Below are positions 15,551-23,483 of a stretch of 64,000 bases of DNA, piece by piece. Made by a program: the position numbers and the translations under genes. Position 1 is the stretch's first letter. Each line of letters opens with the position of its first letter. The stretch comes from CAWDCV01 sp963728125 (GTDB lineage Bacteria > Actinomycetota > Actinomycetes > CAWDCV01). A model generated the notes under the pieces. The model had not been told where the DNA came from, did not search any database, and worked only from the letters and a program-made list of their open reading frames with translations. The DNA lies in NCBI GenBank assembly GCA_963728125.1, contig CAVSIZ010000001.1, positions 62,001 to 126,000 of the forward strand. The letters are read 5' to 3'.

Positions 15551-16987
15551 ATGCAGTTCGAGTACGCCCCGGCCCCCGAGTCGCGGTCGATCGTCGACAT
15601 CCACTCGTCGTACGGGCTGTTCATCGGCGGCGAGTTCGTGGAGCCGACCGACGGGCAGCCGTTCAAGACCGTCAACCCCGCCACGGAAGAGGTGCTCGCC
15701 GAGGTCAGCACTGCGGGGCCGCGCGACGTGGACCGGGCGGTCGAGGCGGCGCGACGGGCCTATGAACGCACCTGGTCAAAGTTGCCGGCACGCGAGCGCG
15801 GCAAGTACCTCTACCGCATCGCTCGCATCGTGCAGGAGCGCGCCCGCGAGCTCGCGGTGCTCGAGTCCATCGACAACGGCAAACCGATCCGCGAGTCGCG
15901 CGACGTCGACATCCCGCTCGTCGCGGCGCACTTCTTCTACTACGCCGGCTGGGCCGACAAGCTGGCGCATGCCGGCTTCGGTCCCGATCCCCGACCGCTC
16001 GGTGTCGCCGGTCAGGTCATCCCGTGGAACTTCCCGCTGCTCATGCTGGCCTGGAAGATCGCGCCCGCGCTCGCGTGTGGCAACACCGTCGTGCTCAAGC
16101 CGGCGGAGACCACGCCGCTGACCGCGCTGCTGTTTGCGGAGATCTGCCAGCAGGCCGACCTGCCCCCCGGCGTCGTCAATATCGTCACCGGTGCGGGTGA
16201 CACGGGACGCGCGCTCGTCGAACACCCGGACGTCGACAAGGTCGCGTTCACCGGCAGCACCGACGTCGGCAAGCAGATCGCTCGCAGCATCGCCGGCACG
16301 CGCAAGCGCGCGACGCTCGAGCTCGGCGGCAAGGCCGCCAACGTCGTCTTCGAGGACGCGCCGGTCGACCAAGCAGTCGAGGGCATCGTCAATGGCATCT
16401 TCTTCAACCAGGGGCACGTGTGCTGCGCCGGTTCCCGGCTGCTCGCCCAGGAGTCGATCGCCGAGGAGCTGCTCGACCGGCTGAAGCGCCGGCTGGGCAC
16501 GCTGCGCCTCGGCGACCCGCTGGACAAGAACACCGACATCGGCGCGATCAACTCCGCCGAGCAACTGCACCGCATTCGGGAGCTCTCGGAGGTCGGCGAG
16601 AGCGAGGGGGCGCAGCGCTGGTCACCACCGTGCGAGCTGCCCGATCGCGGCTACTGGTTCCCGCCGACCGTCTTCACCGGCGTCTCACAGGCGCACCGGA
16701 TCGCGCGCGAAGAGATCTTCGGGCCGGTGCTGTCGGTACTCACCTTCCGCACGCCCGCCGAGGCGGTCGAGAAGGCCAACAACTCCGCGTACGGGCTGTC
16801 CGCGGGCGTGTGGACGGAGAAGGGCTCGCGCATCCTGTGGATGGCGAACCAGCTGCAGGCCGGCGTGGTGTGGGCCAACACGTTCAACCGGTTCGACCCG
16901 ACGTCGCCGTTCGGCGGCTACAAGGAGTCGGGGTACGGCCGCGAGGGCGGCCGGCACGGCCTGGAGGCGTACCTGCGCGCTGGTTAA
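15551..16987 (+). CDS. NAD(P)-dependent aldehyde dehydrogenase
   Basis: 478 residues, full-length ALDH. Rossmann motif VIPWNFPLLMLAWKIAPALACGNTVVLKPAE, FTGSTDVGKQIA, the general-base Glu in LELGGKAANVVFEDA, catalytic Cys291 in GHVCCAGSRL, and the C-terminal SPFGGYKESGYGREGG. It starts at ATG 15551 behind a strong ribosome site (AGGGGGA), 14 nt after deoC, so it is in the deoC operon. The natural partner reaction is oxidation of acetaldehyde released by DeoC. Its stop overlaps the convergent glyoxalase-family gene by 4 nt. Confidence 0.94.
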   Translation: MQFEYAPAPESRSIVDIHSSYGLFIGGEFVEPTDGQPFKTVNPATEEVLAEVSTAGPRDVDRAVEAARRAYERTWSKLPARERGKYLYRIARIVQERARELAVLESIDNGKPIRESRDVDIPLVAAHFFYYAGWADKLAHAGFGPDPRPLGVAGQVIPWNFPLLMLAWKIAPALACGNTVVLKPAETTPLTALLFAEICQQADLPPGVVNIVTGAGDTGRALVEHPDVDKVAFTGSTDVGKQIARSIAGTRKRATLELGGKAANVVFEDAPVDQAVEGIVNGIFFNQGHVCCAGSRLLAQESIAEELLDRLKRRLGTLRLGDPLDKNTDIGAINSAEQLHRIRELSEVGESEGAQRWSPPCELPDRGYWFPPTVFTGVSQAHRIAREEIFGPVLSVLTFRTPAEAVEKANNSAYGLSAGVWTEKGSRILWMANQLQAGVVWANTFNRFDPTSPFGGYKESGYGREGGRHGLEAYLRAG

Positions 16988-17769
16988 CGGTCTGGTTGGG
17001 GCGCGCCGGGGATGTCCTGGATGACGGAGAACACCGCGCCGTCGCCGTCGGCGAGCACGGCCTGCCTGCCGAACTCGCTGTCGTGCGCCTCCTGCACGAG
17101 GACGCCACCGTTGTCCAGCGCCGCGGCCACCGCCGCGTCGGTGTCGCGCACGGAGAAGTACGGCAACCACGACGGGTACGCGCCCGCGGCGAGGCCGCCC
17201 ATCCCGCCGAGCGGCCACGGCTCGTCAGGCCTCCTGAAGAGCTGGTACCCCGCCGGTGCGCCCTCCGGAAGCTCGTCGTAGACGAAGCCGAAGACCGCGC
17301 CGTAGAACGCACGCGCGGCGTCCGGGTCGGGCACGGCCAAGTCTTCCCACACCAGGCCGCCTGGCTCGTTGACGTGGCTCGCGCCAATGTGCTCGCGCGC
17401 CTGCCACACCCCGAACGCCGCACCACCTGGATCGGCGGCCACCAACATCCGACCGAGCACGCCGACCTCGAACGGCTCGGCGAGGACCCGGCCGCCCGCG
17501 TCGGCGACCGCACGGGCAGTCGCGTCGGCGTCGTCACTTGCGAAGTAGACCGTCCACGCCGGCGGCGCCCCTTCCTGCACGGGCCCAATCCCCGCGGCGT
17601 CGCCCTCGCCGACCCGGCACATCACGTAGTCGCCGTACTCGGATCCCTGATCCTCGAACTCCCAGCCCAGGGCGGCGCCGTACAGCTTCTTCGCCGCGTC
17701 AACGTCGGTGCTCGCGAGGTCGATCCAGCACGGCACGCCGATGGGCCACGGTGTCGTTCGTCGCGTCAT
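16984..17769 (-). CDS. Two-domain VOC (glyoxalase/bleomycin-resistance fold) family protein
   Basis: 261 residues made of two VOC modules: first about 8-120 (GVPCWIDLASTDVDAAKKLYGAALGW to DPGGAAFGVWQ), second about 135-255 (LVWEDLAVPDPDAARAFYGAVFGF to DGDGAVFSVIQ). Each half has the FYxxxFGW-like motif. The family includes dioxygenases, epimerases and hydroxylases; metal ligands are not conserved enough to assign one. Methylmalonyl-CoA epimerase is also VOC, but this two-module short form with its GAPPAWTVYF segment is not like it. The gene sits inverted between two aldehyde dehydrogenase genes. Confidence 0.85.
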   Translation of the reverse strand: MTRRTTPWPIGVPCWIDLASTDVDAAKKLYGAALGWEFEDQGSEYGDYVMCRVGEGDAAGIGPVQEGAPPAWTVYFASDDADATARAVADAGGRVLAEPFEVGVLGRMLVAADPGGAAFGVWQAREHIGASHVNEPGGLVWEDLAVPDPDAARAFYGAVFGFVYDELPEGAPAGYQLFRRPDEPWPLGGMGGLAAGAYPSWLPYFSVRDTDAAVAAALDNGGVLVQEAHDSEFGRQAVLADGDGAVFSVIQDIPGAPQPDR

Positions 17770-17803
17770 GATTCGGAGTCAATCAGGCACCTCTGACAAG
17801 TCG

Positions 17804-17809
17804 TACGCT
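17804..17809 (+). promoter_or_regulatory. -10 box for leaderless short ALDH gene
   Basis: TACGCT ends 6 nt before GTG 17816. Confidence 0.5.
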
Positions 17810-17815
17810 GAGCCT

Positions 17816-18685
17816 GTGGCAGAGCGGCTGGCCGTACGCAAGACGTACAAGCTGTACGTGGGCGGTGCGTTCCCGCGCAGCGAATCGGGACGGTCGTACG
17901 CGGTGAACGACAGCCGCGGCACGTTCGTGGCCAACGCCGCGCTGGCATCGCGCAAGGACGCGCGCGACGCAGTCGTCGCCGCGCGCAAGGCGTTCGCCGG
18001 CTGGTCGGCCGCGACGGCGTACAACCGCGGTCAGATCCTGTACCGGGTGGCGGAGCTGCTCGAGGGGCGACGCGCGCAGTTCGTCGATGAGGTCGGGCGC
18101 GACGAGGGGATCAACGGGCGGCGCGCCGGGGAGCTGGTGGACGCCGCGATCGACCGCTGGGTCTGGTACGCCGGCTGGTCGGACAAGATCGCCCAGATCC
18201 ACGGGTCATCGAACCCGGTGGCCGGACCATACTTCGACTTCTCGACACCGGAACCGACCGGAGTCGTGGCGATCCTCGCGCCGCAGGCGTCGTCGCTGCT
18301 CGGGCTGGTCAGCGTCGTCGCACCGGCGATCGTGAGCGGCAACGCCAGCGTCGTGCTCGCGTCGCAGGAGCGGCCGCTGCCGGCGGTGACGCTCACCGAG
18401 GTGCTCGCGACGTCGGACCTGCCCGGCGGGGTCGTCAACCTGCTCACCGGCCACACCGCCGAGGTCGCCCCGTGGCTGGCCTCGCACATGGACGTCAACG
18501 CGATCGACCTTGCCGGCGCCGGACCGGAGCTGGTGGCGGACTTGGAACGAGCGGCCGCCGAGAACCTCAAGCGCGTGCTGCGTCCGCCAACCGAGGGAGA
18601 GCCGGACTGGCTCGCCGAGCCCGACCTCACCCGGCTGCTGTTCCCGCTGGAGACGAAGACCGTCTGGCATCCCGTCGGTACGTGA
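17816..18685 (+). CDS. Truncated aldehyde dehydrogenase-like protein, catalytic domain missing
   Basis: 289 residues against about 480 for the family. The N-terminal cofactor-binding half is recognisable (KLYVGGAFPRSESGRSY, AAVVAARKAFAGWSAATAYNRGQILYRVAELLEGR, VAILAPQASSLLGLVSVVAPAIVSGNASVVLASQE, DLPGGVVNLLTGHTAEVAPWLASH). The chain then departs from the family near IDLAGAGPELVADLERAAAENL and ends without the LGGK glutamate or the catalytic cysteine. It cannot be an aldehyde oxidase by itself. Clean reading frame and its own promoter argue for a maintained pseudo-enzyme rather than decay. It may bind the active ALDH two genes upstream. Confidence 0.8.
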   Translation: MAERLAVRKTYKLYVGGAFPRSESGRSYAVNDSRGTFVANAALASRKDARDAVVAARKAFAGWSAATAYNRGQILYRVAELLEGRRAQFVDEVGRDEGINGRRAGELVDAAIDRWVWYAGWSDKIAQIHGSSNPVAGPYFDFSTPEPTGVVAILAPQASSLLGLVSVVAPAIVSGNASVVLASQERPLPAVTLTEVLATSDLPGGVVNLLTGHTAEVAPWLASHMDVNAIDLAGAGPELVADLERAAAENLKRVLRPPTEGEPDWLAEPDLTRLLFPLETKTVWHPVGT

Positions 18686-18719
18686 TCGGGCGTTCCCGCG
18701 CGCCTGTCAGAATGCGCCG

Positions 18720-19946
18720 ATGACCGACCGCACCGAGATGAGCACGGCTGACGAGGAGATCGTTCCCGTCTGGCTCGACGTCGGCGGCGAGCGCGGCGTC
18801 ACCCTGTACGTGCCGGAGTGGAGCCAGCTGGACCTGCCCGGGGACGACAGCGATTCCGAGGTCACCCAGTTCCTCGGTGCGCCCGGCGAGCTGTTGCTCT
18901 TCGACCGGCCCGCGACACTGGCGGTGTACGCGGCGACCGACGACCCGGACGAGCCGGTCGGCTTGCGCGGGCATCCTCGCTGGGCCGAGCTCACCGAGCG
19001 GCCGGAGGTCGACTTCACTCCGTTCGAGGACGACGAGTTCGACCTGTCCGCGGTGCCCACGCTGCTCGCCGACCCCGGTCCGGACGACGTGGCCCGCGCC
19101 GGAGAACTCATCGCGTTCGCCTGGGAGCTCGCCCTGCACCTGCGGGCCGAGGACGTCCGGGAGCTCCTCGAGTCCGAGCCGTTCGAGCAGGTACAGACCG
19201 ATCCCCAGTCGCTGCTCGGGTGGCGTGCTCGCAGCAGGCTGGCGGCGCTGCGTTCGGCCGTCGCCGAGCGCTGGGACGACGTGCTGGCTCGGCTGGCCGA
19301 GGGCGTCCGCCGGCCGACGGTCGAGGTCATCGAGGAGCATCCGATCGCGGCGCCGGTCGACCTCGCGCCGTGGGACGGAACCGGAGGGGTGCCGCTCGAG
19401 GACGTCGCTGCCCTGGAGACGCTCGGCGTCGGGGTCGGCGGCCGCACCGGCTTCACGCTGGTGCATCGACCCCAGCTGGACGACGACGAGGACGCGGTAC
19501 CGCTGTTCGCCGGCCGGCCTGGCGCCATCCGGGTGTGCACGACACTGGAGGGACTCGCCGATTTCGTCCGCGAGGACACCTCGAGCCAGCTGGTCCGGCT
19601 GCCCGGGTGGTACGCGCTATCGACCCGCGACGATGTCGACCTCACGCCGTACGACGACTCCTGCACCGATCTCGACGCCATTCCCGAACTGATCGGAACC
19701 GGTGCGGCGGGATCCGTCGATGACGTCGAGACTGCGCTCTCCCTGGTGTCCGACGTGGCCCGCTTCTCGCGCCTGAACGACGTCACGGCCGCGCTGGAGG
19801 ACCCGGACGGTCCCATCCGGCACGCGATCGACATCGAGACGGGCGGAAGCGAGGAGACGCTCAACGACGCTGAGCGCGAGGAGTTCGCGGCGGCGTGGTC
19901 GCAGCTCGTGGCGCGGGTATCGGCGCAGTTCGTCTGGGACGACTGA
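18720..19946 (+). CDS. Acidic actinobacterial protein of unknown function with internal duplication
   Basis: 408 residues, strongly acidic, no signal peptide or membrane segment. Two related units can be aligned by eye. Unit 1 (about 50-140) has APGELLLFDRPATLAVY, HPRWAELTERPEVDFTPFEDDEFDLSAVPTLL. Unit 2 (about 260-345) has RPGAIRVCTTLEGLADFV, LPGWYALSTRDDVDLTPYDDSCTDLDAIPELI. The shared core is a W..L..R..VD.TP..DD..DL.A.P.L pattern. I do not recognise a catalytic motif. The gene follows the short ALDH by 34 nt and precedes an acetyltransferase-like gene by 4 nt. The start is ATG 18720, with TGTCAGAAT just upstream. Function unknown. Confidence 0.75.
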   Translation: MTDRTEMSTADEEIVPVWLDVGGERGVTLYVPEWSQLDLPGDDSDSEVTQFLGAPGELLLFDRPATLAVYAATDDPDEPVGLRGHPRWAELTERPEVDFTPFEDDEFDLSAVPTLLADPGPDDVARAGELIAFAWELALHLRAEDVRELLESEPFEQVQTDPQSLLGWRARSRLAALRSAVAERWDDVLARLAEGVRRPTVEVIEEHPIAAPVDLAPWDGTGGVPLEDVAALETLGVGVGGRTGFTLVHRPQLDDDEDAVPLFAGRPGAIRVCTTLEGLADFVREDTSSQLVRLPGWYALSTRDDVDLTPYDDSCTDLDAIPELIGTGAAGSVDDVETALSLVSDVARFSRLNDVTAALEDPDGPIRHAIDIETGGSEETLNDAEREEFAAAWSQLVARVSAQFVWDD

Positions 19947-19950
19947 CCGG

Positions 19951-20703
19951 GTGACAGCGCTGCAACGCGTCTCCTTGAGCGGCGGGCTGGTCACCTACGT
20001 CGCCGACCACGCGGGTACGCGGCCGCACGCCGACCTGATGGAGGTGCATGGCTCAGTAGAGGAGGCAGCCGCTGCGATCCGCTCGCAGCTGGCCGGCTGG
20101 GCGGTGTCCTGCGATCCGGCGCTGGCGGAGTTGCTCGAGGCTCAGGGCGCACGTGTGGTTCGCCGCGCCCACGAGATGACGTACGACCTCGACGCGCATC
20201 CGGTGCCTGCGGCGTGGGCACGGCCGACGATGGCACCAGGTCTGTCTCTCGGCCCGCTGTACCAACCGGCTTCGGAGCTGGCCGGTAGCTGGCGGTCGGC
20301 ATACGCGCAGGGCCATGTCGACCACGATCCGCGGGCGCACGCCCCCGCGGGAGTCGAGTTCCTCGGCCGGATCCTCGCGGGCCAGGTCCTCGGCGCGCTG
20401 CTGCCGTACAGCGGGAGCGTGACCACGCGCGAGGGTCGGGCTGTGGCGGCGTGCATCGTCACCGATCGGGACGGGGTCCCGCCCCACGGTGGCACCTGGG
20501 TTACCGAGCTCTTCCGCGACCCGGATCCCGCGTACGCGGGGACCGGGCGGGCGTTGCTGCAGCGCGCGCTGGCGCTCGCGGGGGCCGACGGGCGTCCGGC
20601 AGTCGGCCTGGTCGTGTCGGTCGGTAATCCCGCCGCCGACCTCTACCTCGACCTCGGCTTCGACCTGGTGACGAGCAGCGTCAGCCTGGTGGTGCCGGGC
20701 TGA
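19951..20703 (+). CDS. GNAT-like N-acetyltransferase
   Basis: 250 residues. The C-terminal half looks like a GNAT domain: AVAACIVTDRDG strand, TWVTELFRDPDPAYAGTGRALLQRALALA (a degenerate acetyl-CoA loop with AGTGRALL in place of RGxGxG), then VGLVVSVGNPAADLYLDLGFDLV, the usual beta5-alpha4. The N-terminal 100 residues are a second, weaker alpha/beta domain. Substrate unknown. GTG 19951 lies 4 nt after the previous stop, so the two are likely co-translated. Its 3' end overlaps the convergent HAAS gene by 23 nt. Confidence 0.7.
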   Translation: MTALQRVSLSGGLVTYVADHAGTRPHADLMEVHGSVEEAAAAIRSQLAGWAVSCDPALAELLEAQGARVVRRAHEMTYDLDAHPVPAAWARPTMAPGLSLGPLYQPASELAGSWRSAYAQGHVDHDPRAHAPAGVEFLGRILAGQVLGALLPYSGSVTTREGRAVAACIVTDRDGVPPHGGTWVTELFRDPDPAYAGTGRALLQRALALAGADGRPAVGLVVSVGNPAADLYLDLGFDLVTSSVSLVVPG

Positions 20704-21634
20704 CGCTCGCGCTCGGTGTCGGTGTCGATGTAGGTGTCGGTGTCGGCGTCAGCGGCGGGACCGGCGGAACCGGCGCGGGGATACGCGTGGGCGGCCCACC
20801 GAACTCGTCGACGATCGTCAGCTCCTGCGGGTACGCGTTGCGCACGCGTAGGCCGTTGGGTTCCACCGGATACGTCCGGTCGATGACCTCGCCGTCCTCG
20901 CCGTAGTTGGACATGTTCGTGATCGGACGGCCGTTCTGGTCGTACAGCCGGACGCCGGACAGCGGCTGGCCCTGCGCGTCGTACGGAAAGATGTTCGTGA
21001 TCGGTGTCCCGTCCTCGTGGGCGAGAGACCCCGGGGCCGGTCCAAAGCTGCCGTAGGGCTCCTCGACGACCGCGTAGCTCCCGCCGCCGGACGCCGCGAA
21101 CCCTGACGCCAACAGGGCGATCACCGCGATCACGTTCACGAGAATCGACAGCGCCCAGGGACCACGGCGTCCGCGCGTTCGCCGACCCAGCAGCACCGAG
21201 ACCACGACCGCAGCGATCCCGAACACGAATCCGGCGAACGGGCCGAAGATCGCCGCCAGCACGATGGCTAAGAGCAGGCCCCGCAGCACCCACCAGGCCG
21301 GCTGCAACTCGACGAGAAAGCCGCGCACCGACCGGACCACCGAGGAATCCCAGAACTGACGCATCCGGCTCGTGGCATCCCGGGGCTGCGGCATAGCTGG
21401 AGCGATGCCAGCTGACGCGCGCAGCTCGGCGGCGTAGACCTCGGGTGGACCCAGCCGTGACTGCAGCGGCTCGTCCAGCTCAGCCGCAACCTCCGAGAGG
21501 TGATCCTCGAGATCCTCGAGCAGGTCGTCGCGCTGAGCTGGCGTCAGATCGGCGAGCTCGGCGCGCACCCCCGCGGCGTACCGAAGCACCTCCTGGCTCA
21601 GACTCGTCGCGGTCCCATTCGCCCCGCTCGTCAT
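20681..21634 (-). CDS. HAAS-domain membrane protein (PadR partner)
   Basis: 317 residues. The N-terminal HAAS module (AGVRAELADLTPAQRDDLLEDLEDHLSEVAAELDEPL, residues about 20-75) is a helical signalling domain that pairs with PadR regulators. Three membrane segments follow (about 118-185). The C-terminal tail outside the membrane has repeated NGxPIxN-type units (GTPITNIFPYDAQGQPLSG, then GRPITNMSNYGEDG) and ends in a Thr/Pro-rich linker. ATG 21634 has a good ribosome site (GGGAGGG) and overlaps the padR stop (ATGA). The protein probably relays an envelope signal to PadR; the ligand is unknown. Confidence 0.85.
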   Translation of the reverse strand: MTSGANGTATSLSQEVLRYAAGVRAELADLTPAQRDDLLEDLEDHLSEVAAELDEPLQSRLGPPEVYAAELRASAGIAPAMPQPRDATSRMRQFWDSSVVRSVRGFLVELQPAWWVLRGLLLAIVLAAIFGPFAGFVFGIAAVVVSVLLGRRTRGRRGPWALSILVNVIAVIALLASGFAASGGGSYAVVEEPYGSFGPAPGSLAHEDGTPITNIFPYDAQGQPLSGVRLYDQNGRPITNMSNYGEDGEVIDRTYPVEPNGLRVRNAYPQELTIVDEFGGPPTRIPAPVPPVPPLTPTPTPTSTPTPSASVSPAPPG

Positions 21635-21963
21635 GCTGCCCTCCCAGCGCCGTTGAGCAATCTGGCCATCGTGTCGGTGAAGGTCTGGAACTGCTGCGCC
21701 GAGGCGTGCAGCATGTCCCGGCCGCGAGAATTGAGTGCGTAGTACTTGCGGTGCGGCCCCTCCTCGCTCGGGACGACATAGGACGTCACATGGCCGCCGG
21801 CGTAGAGGCGGCGCAGCGTCCCGTACACCGATGCGTCGCCTACGTCCTCCAGGCCGGCGCCGCGCAGGCGCCGCACGACGTCGTAGCCGTAGCCGTCTTC
21901 GGATTCGAGGACGGCGAGGACTGCGATGTCGAGGACGCCCTTGAGCAGTTGTGAGGTGTCCAC
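21631..21963 (-). CDS. PadR family transcriptional regulator
   Basis: 110 residues with the PadR winged helix: LLKGVLDIAVLAVLESEDGYGYDVVRRLRGAGLEDVGDASVYGTLRRLYAGGHVTSYVV followed by PHRKYYALNSRGRDML and a C-terminal dimerisation helix. GTG 21963 starts behind a GGGAGG ribosome site. It is coupled to the HAAS gene by a 4-nt overlap and most likely represses its own operon from the AGTACT-containing site about 40 nt upstream. It is divergent from the uridine-kinase-like/5-oxoprolinase operon, which might share the control region. Confidence 0.9.
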   Translation of the reverse strand: MDTSQLLKGVLDIAVLAVLESEDGYGYDVVRRLRGAGLEDVGDASVYGTLRRLYAGGHVTSYVVPSEEGPHRKYYALNSRGRDMLHASAQQFQTFTDTMARLLNGAGRAA

Positions 21964-22002
21964 GTCCGTTGCTGCCTCCCGCCGCTCGGTGCTCTGTGAG
22001 AG

Positions 22003-22020
22003 ACAGTACTACACTAAACG
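22003..22020 (-). promoter_or_regulatory. padR promoter and probable PadR operator
   Basis: On minus, TAGTGTAGTACTGT contains two overlapping -10-like boxes (TAGTGT, TAGTAC) and the palindrome AGTACT, of the type bound by small winged-helix repressors. It is AT-rich in an otherwise GC-rich gap. Operator function is inferred from position. Confidence 0.45.
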
Positions 22021-22036
22021 GAGTAGCGGACGCGCG

Positions 22037-22090
22037 AACTGGTTCCCCCGGTACGCGAACGTCGGAAATCCCGTACACAAGGAACCAGTT
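22037..22090. repeat. Intergenic palindrome between padR and kinase gene
   Basis: Outer arms AACTGGTTCC (22037-22046) and GGAACCAGTT (22081-22090) match exactly; an inner GTACG/CGTAC pair continues the stem after a 4-by-4 internal loop. It lies between divergent genes. Confidence 0.85.
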
Positions 22091-22119
22091 GACGCTGAGG
22101 TCGATGGGACAATCCCGAC

Positions 22120-22728
22120 GTGACAGGGGTCGCGCGTGTCGTGCTGCTGACCGGGCCGTCCGGGTCGGGGAAGACGTCGCTGGCGCGTCGCAGTGGCCTG
22201 CCCGTACTGCCTCTGGACGACTTCTACCGCGACGGCGACGCAGCAGGCATGCCGCGAACGGCGGTCGGTCTGATCGACTGGGACAACCCCCGCTCCTGGA
22301 ACGCCGAGGCGGCCGTTGCCGCAGTGATGCACCTGTCGACACGGGGGTGGGTCGAGGCACCGATGTACGAGATTGGCCGTGACCGCGCCGTGGGCACGAG
22401 AAGGATCAGTCTCGGCGGCGCACCGGCGTACGTCGCCGAAGGCATCTTCGCGGCGGAGATCGTCACGGAATGCCGCGATCGCGGCGTCCTCGGCGACGCC
22501 ATCTGTTTGCGCCACCACCCCATGGTGACGTTCTGGCGCCGCCTCGTTCGCGATCTGCGCGAGCGCCGCAAGCCGCCGCACGTCCTCATTCATCGGGGAC
22601 TGCGATTGCTGCGGGACGAGCCGCGCATCGTGGCCCGGGCCGCCGCGCTTGGCGCCACGCCATGCGACGGACGCACCGCGCTGGCGCGCATTCGAGCGGT
22701 GGCCGACGCAGCGACGGCAGCCGCATGA
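22120..22728 (+). CDS. Uridine-kinase-like P-loop NTPase
   Basis: 202 residues. Walker A GPSGSGKTSL at 11-20, then PVLPLDDFYRDGD (the nucleoside-binding DDFY of uridine kinases), GLIDWDNPRSWN, PMYEIGRDRAVG, VAEGIFAAEIV (the strand carrying the E-G-I of the phosphoribulokinase/uridine kinase family), and a C-terminal Arg-rich lid WRRLVRDLRERRKPP. It likely phosphorylates a nucleoside or related small molecule with ATP. GTG 22120 has GACAAT 6 nt upstream. The stop overlaps pxpA (ATGA), so it leads the 5-oxoprolinase operon, an unexpected partner. Confidence 0.8.
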   Translation: MTGVARVVLLTGPSGSGKTSLARRSGLPVLPLDDFYRDGDAAGMPRTAVGLIDWDNPRSWNAEAAVAAVMHLSTRGWVEAPMYEIGRDRAVGTRRISLGGAPAYVAEGIFAAEIVTECRDRGVLGDAICLRHHPMVTFWRRLVRDLRERRKPPHVLIHRGLRLLRDEPRIVARAAALGATPCDGRTALARIRAVADAATAAA

Positions 22729-23483
22729 GATCTATCGACCTCAACGCCGACGTCGGCGAGGGATTCGGGCGCTGGACGCTCGGCGACGACGAAGCCCTGC
22801 TCGATGTCGTCACGAGCGCGAATGTCGCCTGCGGCTTTCACGCAGGTGACCCGACGATCATGCGCCGCATCTGCACCCACGCAGTCGAGCGCGGGGTACG
22901 GATCGGTGCGCAGGTCGGCTACCGCGACCTGGCCGGATTCGGTCGGCGCGAGATCGACATCGCCCCGGGCGACCTGGCGGCCGACGTGCTCTACCAGCTG
23001 GGCGCGCTGCAGGCCTGCGCCGTCGCTGCTGGCAGCACCGTGGCGTATCTCAAGCCGCACGGCGCGCTCTACAACCGCGCGGTCTGGGACGACGCGCAGG
23101 CGGCGGCCCTCGTCGAGGCCGCGCACGCCTTCGACGACTCGCTGCCCGTGCTCGCACTTCCCGACTCCGCGCTGTTGCGCCACGCCGCGGCAGCCGAATT
23201 GCCTACCGTGCTCGAAGCCTTCGCCGACCGCGCGTACCGCAGCGACGGCACGCTCGTGCCACGCTCCGAGCAGGGTGCTGTGATCTCCGACGAGGCGACC
23301 GTCGTTGCGCGGGTAGTCCGGATGGCCACCGAGAACCTCGTGATCGCCGACGACGGCAGCGAGGTCTGGCTCACGGCGCAGTCCATCTGCCTGCACGGCG
23401 ACACCCCAGGCGCGGCGGCACTCGCCCGCCAGACGAGAACCGCGCTCGAGGACGCCGGCATCCACGTCCAGGCGTTCGCATGA
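22725..23483 (+). CDS. pxpA: 5-oxoprolinase subunit A (LamB/YcsF family)
   Basis: 252 residues, full length. The family signature is plain: IDLNADVGEGFGRWTLGDD at the start, TSANVACGFHAGDPTIM, GAQVGYRDLAGFGRREI, YLKPHGALYN, and near the end ICLHGDTPGAA. PxpA works with PxpB and PxpC in ATP-dependent cleavage of 5-oxoproline to glutamate, a housekeeping repair of cyclised glutamate/glutamine. Coupled to pxpB by an ATGA overlap. Confidence 0.95.
   Translation: MRSIDLNADVGEGFGRWTLGDDEALLDVVTSANVACGFHAGDPTIMRRICTHAVERGVRIGAQVGYRDLAGFGRREIDIAPGDLAADVLYQLGALQACAVAAGSTVAYLKPHGALYNRAVWDDAQAAALVEAAHAFDDSLPVLALPDSALLRHAAAAELPTVLEAFADRAYRSDGTLVPRSEQGAVISDEATVVARVVRMATENLVIADDGSEVWLTAQSICLHGDTPGAAALARQTRTALEDAGIHVQAFA

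Noticed and set aside
16984..17769. Methylmalonyl-CoA epimerase
   Set aside because: VOC fold but two modules and lacking the epimerase-type N-terminal HxGxA motif; closer to generic VOC proteins.
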